This document shows, piece by piece, positions 20,455-26,708 of a stretch of DNA of 26,708 nt. The notes under the pieces were generated by a model, which was not told the origin of the DNA, searched no databases, and was given only the letters and a program-made list of their open reading frames with translations. Numbering within the stretch: the stretch's first letter is position 1; each line of letters opens with the position of its first letter. Origin of the DNA: Paulinella micropora (lineage: Eukaryota > Cercozoa > Imbricatea > Euglyphida); assembly GCA_009731375.1 (NCBI GenBank), contig BJOX01000168.1, positions 842,892 to 869,599 of the forward strand, read 5' to 3'. A program made the translations under genes and the position numbers.

Positions 20455-20527
20455 GTGGAGAATTTCCGAGTGGGCACCATGCGCAAGTATGGGCTGTGTT
20501 ACGAGACCCTGGCCAAGGAAAATCCAG
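20455..20527 (+). CDS. SUGCT: Exon 7 of SUGCT-like CoA-transferase ([19 protein letters not shown]...)
   Basis: The acceptor is the last (TATC)n unit, CTATCAG (ending 20454). The exon encodes residues 124-147: [20 protein letters not shown] then KENP, plus one base of Gly148. This matches the family pattern VEN-(F/Y)-x-x-G-x-(L/M)-x-(K/R)-x-G-(L/M)-x-Y-(E/D)-x-L with the Asn-Pro that follows. Ending at CCAG|GTCTGT (donor from 20528) leaves phase 1, and exon 8 supplies GT TTG ATA TAT TGC to give NPG-LIYC as expected. Reading through instead gives LWCNIYQ, which does not match. Six or seven tandem partial copies follow immediately; only this copy has the VENF start and an acceptor. Confidence 0.92.
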
Positions 20528-21505
20528 GTCTGTGGTGTAATATTTACCAGTCTCACTGTCAACGCTCAATCTCCTAAGTCTGTCTGTCACGTGCATGATG
20601 TATTACACAATCCAGTCATGGCGTGGGCACCATGCGCAAGTGTGAGTTATGCTACGACACACTGGCCAAGGAAAATCCAGGTCTGTGGTGTGATGTGTTA
20701 TATGAGGTACCGTACCAGTCTCACTGTCAAAAGCACAATCTCCTAGGTCTGTCTGTCACGTGCATGATGTATTATTGCACAATCCAGTCATGGCGTGGGC
20801 ACCATGCGCAAGTGTGAGTTATGTTACGACACACTGGCCAAGGAAAATCCAGGTCTGTGGTGTGATGGTGTTATATGAGCTACCGTTACCAGTCTCACTG
20901 TCAAAAGCACAATCTCCTAGTTCTGTCTGTCACGTGCATGATGTATTACACAATCCAGTCATGGCGTGTGCACAATGGGTAACTGTGGGCTGTGTTACGA
21001 CACACTGGCCAAGGAAAATCCAGGTCGGGGGTGTGATGTGTTATATGAGCTATCGTTACCAGTCTCACTGTCAACAGCACAATCTCCTAGGTTTGTCTGT
21101 CACGTGCATGATGTATTATTGCACAATCCAGTCATGGCGTGGGCACCATGCGCAAGTGTGAGTTATGTTACGACACCCCAGGCCAAGAAAAATCCAGGTC
21201 GGTGGTGTGATGTGTTATATGAGCTATCGTTATCAGTCTCACTGTCAACGCACAATCTCCTAGGTCTGTCTGTCACGTGCATGATGTATTATTGCACAAT
21301 CCAGTCATGGCGTGTGCACAATGGGTAACTGTGGGCTGTGTTACGACACACTGGCCAAGCAAAATCCAGGTCTGTGGTGTGATGTGTTATATGAGCTATC
21401 GTTACCAGTCTCACTGTCAAAAGCACAATCTCCTAGGTTTGTCTGTCACGTGCATGATGTATTGCACAATCCAGTCATGATGTGTGCACAATGGGTAAGT
21501 ATGAG
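20470..21505 (+). repeat. Tandem array (~172-bp period) of exon 7 copies with intron sequence
   Basis: Units start (GTGGGCACC or GTGTGCACAA) at 20470, 20623, 20795, 20966, 21139, 21312 and 21482. The first begins within true exon 7 and the last is cut short. Two types alternate: A (GGGCACCATGCGCAAGTGTG: 20623, 20795, 21139) and B (GTGCACAATGGGTAACTGTG: 20966, 21312, 21482). Each contains TGTTACGACACACTGGCCAA, the YETLAK equivalent, plus about 100 bp of shared intronic sequence. That sequence ends ATGATGTATTATTGCACAAT then CCAGTCATGGC. Frames are open over many units but lack acceptors and the VENF start, so I treat this as a minisatellite derived from the exon. Confidence 0.9.
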
Positions 21506-21507
21506 AT

Positions 21508-21511
21508 AGGG

Positions 21512-21567
<56 letters not shown>

Positions 21568-21958
21568 CACGGGTGAAGGGAAACATACATTCCTTCATAC
21601 ATACATCATTCATACATACATACATTCATACATATATATACATCATACATACATACATTCATACACAACTCCTGGTAATTGATTTTATAAAAGCCAACAT
21701 GCATACATACATACATGCATACATACATACATGCATACATACATACATACATATATATATGCATGCATACATAAATATCATACAAACATACATACATACA
21801 CACATACATACATACATACATACGTACGTACGTACAAAAATATATGCATGTATGTATGTATGTATGTATGTATGTATGTATGTATGTATATATTTATGTA
21901 TATACATGTATGTATGTATGTATGTACATGTATGTATGTATGTATGTATGTAATGTAT
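21508..21958. repeat. (GATA)n, (CATA)n and (TATG)n arrays in intron 7
   Basis: (GATA)n at 21513-21567, an imperfect (CATA)n block at 21585-21810 with the short island CAACTCCTGGTAATTGATTT at 21665-21684, then (TATG)n at 21846-21952. (CATA)n and (TATG)n are again inverted relative to each other. Confidence 0.93.
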
Positions 21959-21960
21959 AG

Positions 21961-21998
21961 GTTTGATATATTGCTCTATCACAGCCTATGGACAAAAG
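21961..21998 (+). CDS. SUGCT: Exon 8 of SUGCT-like CoA-transferase (LIYCSITAYGQK)
   Basis: A 38-nt microexon. Acceptor ATGTATAG (ending 21960); first two bases GT complete Gly148; then residues 149-160, LIYCSITAYGQK. It corresponds to the strongly conserved (L/I)-(I/V)-Y-C-S-(I/L)-(S/T)-x-(F/Y)-G-Q segment of family III CoA-transferases. The donor is AAG|GTCAAT (from 21999), with C at +3. Phase 0 at the end joins exon 9 to give GQK-GPEATSPGYDAM, the expected continuation (GQ-x-GP...GYD). A damaged copy lies at 22571. The microexon was placed by motif and by its exact phase fit on both sides. Confidence 0.9.
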
Positions 21999-22011
21999 GT
22001 CAATTAGATAC

Positions 22012-22013
<2 letters not shown>

Positions 22014-22065
<52 letters not shown>
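22014..22065. repeat. (GATA)n tract
   Basis: Tetranucleotide run abutting the terminus of the 385-bp repeat copy 3, equivalent to a (TATC)n tail on the minus strand. Confidence 0.93.
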
Positions 22066-22068
<3 letters not shown>

Positions 22069-22283
22069 GAAATATCGACTAATGTCAGAAAAAAGGAGCT
22101 TCTGATTTCGTCAACAAAGGAAGTCTGTGCGTAAAGTATTAACCCGATGCCCAGCTAAGCCGTGATGTTTGCACGGAAGGGACTGATACAGGCGATACCA
22201 AAGCTCCCTAGTACCAGGCGGGGCCAGGGCTCGTTCCATAAGCGCCCCTTGCAGAACGAGCTCCCACCTCCATTACAGAGGAC
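22066..22283 (-). mobile_element. ~385-bp dispersed repeat, copy 3, cut by N gap
   Basis: Closely similar to 18866-19085 and to the reverse complement of 7784-8003. Terminus GTCGATATTTCATC (minus strand) is followed by (TATC)n. The far end is lost in the gap 22284-22312. Confidence 0.8.
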
Positions 22284-22312
22284 NNNNNNNNNNNNNNNNN
22301 NNNNNNNNNNNN
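22284..22312. other. Assembly gap (N)
   Basis: 29 Ns between the 385-bp repeat and (GATA)n. The real missing length may be larger, as part of the repeat is absent. Confidence 0.95.
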
Positions 22313-22752
<440 letters not shown>

Positions 22753-22760
22753 TTCCTATC

Positions 22761-22812
22761 TACCTGCCTGCGGGGTCCCGAGGGGGCTAGTCCAGGCTAC
22801 GTCGCTATGATC
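22761..22812 (+). pseudogene. Decayed copy of exon 9 5' half with broken acceptor
   Basis: TACCTGCCTGCGGGGTCCCG continues to CCAGGCTACGTCGCTATGAT. It parallels 23001-23052 including the intronic TACCTGCCTGC. The acceptor CAG is changed to CGG, removing the splice site, and GAC (Asp170) is changed to GTC. It ends in TATC-type repeat. Confidence 0.85.
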
Positions 22813-22823
22813 TATCCTATCTA

Positions 22824-22990
22824 AGAACGAGTGAAAAATTTTCGGCCAGGAAATATTTCGGCCAGTGATTTTTCACCGCAGAATACGTTGCTTTTGCACA
22901 AAACTTTGGGTGGCCGGAATTCTTCCCTAGTCTTTTCACCGCAAGACACGTTATTTTTTTTTGCCAAAATTTGAGGTGGCCGATATACTT
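22824..22990. repeat. Foldback-family repeat related to 5626-5985
   Basis: Shares CAGTGATTTTTCACCGCAGA and the flanking GGCCAGGAAATAT words with 5905-5965 in the same orientation. It continues with a second, diverged arm (CTTTTCACCGCAAGACACG), in the reverse orientation to 5650-5690. It lies between the decayed and true copies of exon 9. Confidence 0.75.
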
Positions 22991-23013
22991 CAATTTTCTT
23001 TACCTGCCTGCAG

Positions 23014-23083
23014 GGTCCCGAAGCGACGAGTCCAGGCTATGACGCTATGATCCAAGCTCGAGCAGGAATGATCAGTGTCACAG
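23014..23083 (+). CDS. SUGCT: Exon 9 of SUGCT-like CoA-transferase (GPEATSPGYDAM...VTG)
   Basis: Acceptor CTGCAG (ending 23013). Encodes residues 161-183, GPEATSPGYDAMIQARAGMI then SVT, plus one base of Gly184. It matches the family motif GP...(P/A)-GYD-x-(x)-x-(Q/S)-(A/G)-x-(G/S)-G-(L/M)-(M/I)-x-(I/V)-TG, in which GYD is almost invariant. Donor ACAG|GTTGTA (from 23084) leaves phase 1, and exon 10 begins GC AGC, giving TG-SPEEP. At least five partial copies follow in intron 9 and one precedes it, making this the most echoed exon with exon 5. Confidence 0.92.
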
Positions 23084-23099
23084 GTTGTACGTTTTTCTT

Positions 23100-23682
23100 T
23101 CTGATACTGTTAAACATATCGTATCATCATATATTGTTTCTACCTATCATATCATCAAATCTTGTTTCTACCATATCATATCATCATGTCTTGTTTCTAC
23201 CATATTATATCATCATATCATGTTTCTAACATGTCATATCATCATTTTGTTTCTACCATATCATATCATCATATCTTGTTTCTACCATATCATATGATCA
23301 TATCTTGTTTCTACCATATCATCTCATCATATCTTGTTTCTACCATATTCATCATATCTTGTTTCTACCATATCATATCATATCTTGTTTCTACTATATC
23401 ATATCATCATATCTTGTTTCTACCATATTTTATCATCATATATTGTTTCTAACATATCATATCATCATATTGTTTCTACCATATCATACCATCATATCTT
23501 GTTTCTACCATATCATATCATATCTTGTTTCTACCGTATCATCTCATCATATCTTGTTTCTACCATATTCATGATATGATATGGTAGAAACAAGATATGA
23601 TATGGTAGGAACAAGATATGATCATATCTTTTTTTTACCATATCATATCATCATATCTTGTTTCTACCATATCATATCATGT
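23100..23682. repeat. Minisatellite with ~25-29 bp units (TCATATCTTGTTTCTACCAT)
   Basis: About 20 degenerate units of the type CATATCATATCATCATATCTTGTTTCTAC. Near 23571-23625 the orientation flips (GATATGGTAGAAACAAGATA), forming an internal palindrome. The same unit in inverted orientation appears at 25857-25928 inside an exon 10 copy. Confidence 0.92.
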
Positions 23683-23683
23683 T

Positions 23684-23722
23684 GCGTGATCCAAGCACGA
23701 GCAGGACAGCATTACAGGATAT
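23684..23722 (+). pseudogene. Decayed copy of exon 9 3' half (echo b)
   Basis: GCGTGATCCAAGCACGAGCA then GGACAGCATTACAGGATATAG aligns with 23044-23088 of exon 9 with a small deletion. It keeps the ACAGG at the donor but the donor is now GATATA. Confidence 0.8.
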
Positions 23723-23807
23723 AGTGAACATGAAGGTAATGTATCTTTGTACATGGATTATTATGATGACTTCGCCTCTGGCCCCTGCAAGTGAGTAGGT
23801 AGGTAGG

Positions 23808-23810
23808 TAG

Positions 23811-23877
<67 letters not shown>

Positions 23878-23879
23878 TG

Positions 23880-23967
<88 letters not shown>
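23808..23967. repeat. (GA)n and (GATA)n arrays in intron 9
   Basis: (GTAG) steps, (GA)n at 23813-23877 and (GATA)n at 23878-23967. Confidence 0.94.
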
Positions 23968-23970
23968 GTC

Positions 23971-24022
23971 TACGCTACGGCGCCGTGGTGCAAGCACAAG
24001 CAGGAAAGATCAGAATAACATA
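23971..24022 (+). pseudogene. Decayed copy of exon 9 (echo c)
   Basis: TACGCTACGGCGCCGTGGTG then CAAGCACAAGCAGGAAAGATCAG aligns with the GYDAMIQARAGMIS region of exon 9 base for base, with scattered changes. It follows (GATA)n and loses similarity after ATCAG. Confidence 0.7.
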
Positions 24023-24066
24023 TTTCATTCATTCTAAGTTACTCTATCCAATCTATTTTTTTTAAT

Positions 24067-24088
24067 GAGGAATGATCAGTGGTACACC
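24067..24088 (+). pseudogene. Short exon 9 remnant (echo d)
   Basis: GAGGAATGATCAGTGGTACAC matches GCAGGAATGATCAGTGTCACAG of exon 9. Only about 20 bases, so weaker alone, but it fits the local series. Confidence 0.5.
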
Positions 24089-24113
24089 TTCTATTTTTAA
24101 GATTTATTTTAAG

Positions 24114-24752
<639 letters not shown>

Positions 24753-24884
24753 CAAAAAAAAGATAGTATAAAATTATACTTATGTTAATGTGATGCCATG
24801 ATTGAAACCTAAATGGAGACTCATCAATCTTACCGGTTTTGATAAGGGCTCATTCTACTCCACGCAGATTTCCGGGTTTTCGGG

Positions 24885-25075
24885 CGCAAAAGTGCCACCA
24901 CAGGCCAGGCTTTTCAGGAAGCAAAACCCAGAAAGTGGCACGCCAGGCTTTTCAGGCAGCGAAGCCAGAAAGTGGCACCACAGGCCAGGCTTTTCAGGAA
25001 GCAAACCCAGAGAGTGGCACCACAGGCCAGGCTTTTTAGGAAGTTAACCCAGAAAGTGGCACCAGAAACCCGGAA
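24885..25075. repeat. ~42-bp minisatellite (CACAGGCCAGGCTTTTCAGG)
   Basis: Four to five units, each containing CCAGGCTTTTCAGG, then (A/C)AGC-AA-CCCAGAAAGTGGCAC. One unit reads TTTTCAGGCAGCGAAGCCAG, resembling the exon 10 acceptor and start (CTTCAGGCAGCCCCGAAG). The units may be remnants of the exon 10 5' end, but similarity is short. Confidence 0.82.
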
Positions 25076-25111
25076 TTCCTGGTGCTGTAGAACAACTCTT
25101 AGGTGGTATAC

Positions 25112-25150
25112 GATGAAATGATCAGTATAATCACTGGTTGCATATGCAAG
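25112..25150 (+). pseudogene. Decayed copy of exon 9 end plus donor flank (echo e)
   Basis: GATGAAATGATCAGTATAAT then CACTGGTTGCATATGC parallels GCAGGAATGATCAGTGTCACAGGTTGTACG of exon 9 and its donor (ACTG|GTTGCA). Confidence 0.72.
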
Positions 25151-25312
25151 GATCAGTATTGTAGATTACACCTGTTCGTTGATATCAGTATGAAAGATTA
25201 CACCTGATTGCTGACGTTCCCTCTCCCCTCCCCTCTCCCCTCTCCCCTCTCCCCCCTCCCCCCTCCCCCCTCTCCCCTCTCCCCTCTCCCCTCTTCCCTC
25301 TNNNNNNNNNNC

Positions 25313-25350
25313 GATGAAATGATCAGTATAATCACTGGTTGCATATGCAA
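25313..25350 (+). pseudogene. Decayed copy of exon 9 end (echo f, duplicate of e)
   Basis: Identical in this stretch to echo e; arose with the roughly 200-bp duplication. Confidence 0.72.
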
Positions 25351-25476
25351 GGATCAGTATTGTAGATTACACCTGTTCGTTGATATCAGTATGAAAGATT
25401 ACACCTGATTGCTGACGTTCCCTCTCCCCTCCCCCCTTCCCTCTCCCCTCTCCCCTCTCCCCTCTTCCCTCTTCAG

Positions 25477-25586
25477 GCAGCCCCGAAGAGCCCGCCAAGG
25501 TAGGGGTAGCCATTGCAGACATTGCAACCGGTCTGTACGCCGCCTCGGCTATTCAAGCTGCATTATGGGCACGACAAAGGAGTGAG
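25477..25586 (+). CDS. SUGCT: Exon 10 of SUGCT-like CoA-transferase with probable nucleophile Asp198
   Basis: Acceptor CCCTCTTCAG (ending 25476) after a strong (CTCCC) pyrimidine tract. GC completes Gly184; then residues 185-220: SPEEPAKVGVAIADIATGLY followed by AASAIQAALWARQRSE. The V-GVA-(I/M)-(A/T)-D-(I/L)-(A/T)-TGLYA motif carries the Asp that, in characterised family III enzymes (Asp169 of formyl-CoA transferase), forms the acyl-anhydride and enzyme-CoA intermediates. Here it is Asp198. It ends in the RQ(R/K)(S/T)G-type loop. The donor is GAG|GTAGTC (from 25587), but GTGAGG at 25582 is also possible and would shorten the exon by five bases. The following exon, expected to encode G-x-G-(Q)-x-(I/V)-D, is beyond the window. 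Decayed copies follow. Confidence 0.94.
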
Positions 25587-25597
25587 GTAGTCAACGG

Positions 25598-25790
25598 ATC
25601 GATCAAGCAAGCGAACAAGCAAGCAACCCAACCAACCAAGCAACCAATCAAACAAAGCAACAAATATGTCGAGTCAGTCGAATCAATCAACCAACTCAGT
25701 TACCTGCCTATCTGCCAACCAACCAATTAATCAGTCAATCAATGATTCAATCATTCAACCAACAAAATTAACAAATCAGTAAATTAGTCC
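25598..25790. repeat. Degenerate CAAC/CAAT/CAAG tetranucleotide repeat in intron 10
   Basis: Imperfect AAGCAAGC, AACCAACC and AATCAATC runs. It begins about 10 bases after the exon 10 donor. No coding signal. Confidence 0.85.
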
Positions 25791-25821
25791 ACGAAGCTAC
25801 CTGTCTCTCGCCTATCTTCTA

Positions 25822-25976
25822 AGACATGGCGACTGGTCTGTACGCTGCGTCGGCTATGGTAGAAACAAGACATGATGATATGATATGGTAGAAACAAGAT
25901 ATGATGATATGATATAGTAGAAACAAAATGATGACATGACAGCTGCTCTGTGGATAAGACTAAGGAGCGAGGTAGC
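25822..25976 (+). pseudogene. Exon 10 copy interrupted by an inverted minisatellite
   Basis: First part 25822-25857 (AGACATGGCGACTGGTCTGT then ACGCTGCGTCGGCTAT) matches the DIATGLYAASAI codons. Second part 25940-25976 (CAGCTGCTCTGTGGATAAGA then CTAAGGAGCGAGGTAG) matches the AALWARQRSE codons and donor. Between them lie about 80 bp of GGTAGAAACAAGATATGATG repeats, the intron 9 minisatellite in reverse. The exon halves are otherwise in register. Confidence 0.85.
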
Positions 25977-25979
25977 TTA

Positions 25980-26125
25980 TCGATCAATCAATCAATCAAC
26001 CAATCAACCAATCAACTAACCAACCAATCAGCCAAGCAGCCAATCATTCAATCCATCAATCGATCAATGAATCAATCAATCAGTCAAATCAATCAATCAA
26101 TCAGTCAAATCAATCAACCTTATAT
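25980..26125. repeat. (CAAT)n-type degenerate repeat
   Basis: AATCAATCAACC-type tetranucleotide repeats after the second half of the exon 10 copy, as after the true exon. Confidence 0.88.
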
Positions 26126-26150
26126 AAGACATTGCGACTGGTCTGTGTTC
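26126..26150 (+). pseudogene. Second exon 10 remnant
   Basis: AAGACATTGCGACTGGTCTG then TGTTC resembles GACATTGCAACCGGTCTGTAC of exon 10 (DIATGL). Similarity is lost afterwards. Confidence 0.65.
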
Positions 26151-26320
26151 TGAGTCAGTTACACGGCGCCTGGACTTTTTTCTCACTAGCAAAAATATCG
26201 ATCTTACTGATATATGTCTTGTTTAAATTTCTCCCACCACTTAAAATCAGAATATCAGTGCTGGTTCGTGGCAGATGTGAAAAAAAAGAAGCCAATATCA
26301 GAGTAAAGCAAATCCTGGAA
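26151..26320. other. Unassigned intron 10 sequence
   Basis: About 170 bp without repeat or recognised coding content. Confidence 0.5.
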
Positions 26321-26489
26321 GTTTCCCAAGGAAATTTTACTAAATTCTGGTGATTTCCCGGAAACTTCCCGGGAAGTCACCCGAATTCCCAGGAAACTTT
26401 ACTCAGATTCGGGTGTCCCGGAAACTTCCCAGAAAGTCACCCGAATTCAGTAAAATTTCCAGGGAAACTTCCGAATTCAGTAAAATTTC

Positions 26490-26490
<1 letters not shown>
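26320..26490. repeat. Minisatellite rich in GGAAACTTCCC and GAATTC
   Basis: Degenerate units containing CCCGGAAACTTCCC, GAAAGTCACCCGAATTC and AGTAAAATTTCC, repeated about three times with truncations. Many short palindromes (GGAAGTTTCC type, GAATTC). Confidence 0.8.

Positions 26491-26708
<218 letters not shown>

Larger units (their letters stand above)
25108..25419. repeat. Segmental tandem duplication (~200 bp) containing exon 9 echoes
   Basis: Sequence 25112-25220 is repeated essentially identically at 25313-25422, each followed by (CTCCC)n-type pyrimidine repeat. A 10-N gap (25302-25311) lies at the junction. The 10-N gap is a convention size, so the duplication could be partly an assembly effect. 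Confidence 0.85.

Noticed and set aside
20455-21505. CRISPR-like or regulatory direct-repeat array
   Set aside because: The unit is about 172 bp, with no unique spacers between conserved short repeats, and the context is eukaryotic.
20483-21509. A gene of repeated Cys-containing units ([18 protein letters not shown]) across the 172-bp array
   Set aside because: The units are copies of exon 7 plus intron sequence, change frame between units, and lack splice acceptors. A minisatellite explains them better.
25950-26153. Asn/Gln/Ser-rich ORF (NQSINQS type)
   Set aside because: Translation of degenerate (CAAT)n and (CAAC)n repeats.

Overview
The window is eukaryotic, nuclear-type DNA that is extremely rich in simple sequence repeats (SSRs). 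The main tracts are (CT)n/(GA)n, (TATC)n/(GATA)n, (TATATC)n, (CTTT)n, (TTA)n, (CTGT)n, (CATA)n and pentamers. Nine N gaps interrupt it. Nearly all long open frames (runs of SLSL, IYLS, LLLL and similar) are translations of SSRs and are not genes. SSRs fill the introns, an RLE-type non-LTR retroelement and tRNA-derived SINE-like repeats are present, and the one real gene has a mitochondrial-looking leader. This points to an animal or another opisthokont or protist with a bloated genome. I cannot name the organism.

The backbone is a single plus-strand gene for a family III (CaiB/BaiF-type) CoA-transferase, most like eukaryotic SUGCT (succinyl-CoA:glutarate CoA-transferase). I could place ten small exons of 38-110 nt: 87-130, 2167-2212, 4184-4228, 5522-5589, 9025-9121, 10393-10461, 20455-20527, 21961-21998, 23014-23083 and 25477-25586. 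All are bounded by AG/GT, with compatible phases throughout, and give 220 codons without a stop. They run from the leader through the likely nucleophile Asp198. The C-terminal half must lie to the right of the window. Exons make up about 2.5% of the sequence.

The most unusual feature is that most exons are surrounded by decayed partial copies of themselves set in the SSRs (exon echoes). Exon 3 has about five, exon 4 two, exon 5 about seven (partly joined to an exon 6-like start), exon 7 a tandem array with a period of about 172 bp, exon 8 one, exon 9 about six, and exon 10 two or three. Two echoes appear to be split internally by an SSR or minisatellite.

Intron 6 (10462-20454) is a mobile-element nest. 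Its left part, 11.0-15.2 kb, is (TTA)n carrying several tRNA-derived SINE copies, four copies of a 62-bp palindromic module, and a roughly 620-bp block with a minisatellite whose 3' end resembles the SINE 3' end. On the minus strand, 15241-18282 holds a reverse transcriptase fragment and a restriction-like endonuclease fragment in head-to-tail order. A repeat of about 385 bp (7616-8003, 18866-19250, 22066-22283) and a 101-bp retroelement end (6614-6714 and 17287-17387) share a short terminal motif. In four of these five copies the motif is followed directly by (TATC)n, which suggests SSR-tailed or SSR-targeted retroposition. An isolated fragment at 8289-8318 encodes a protein-kinase catalytic-loop motif.
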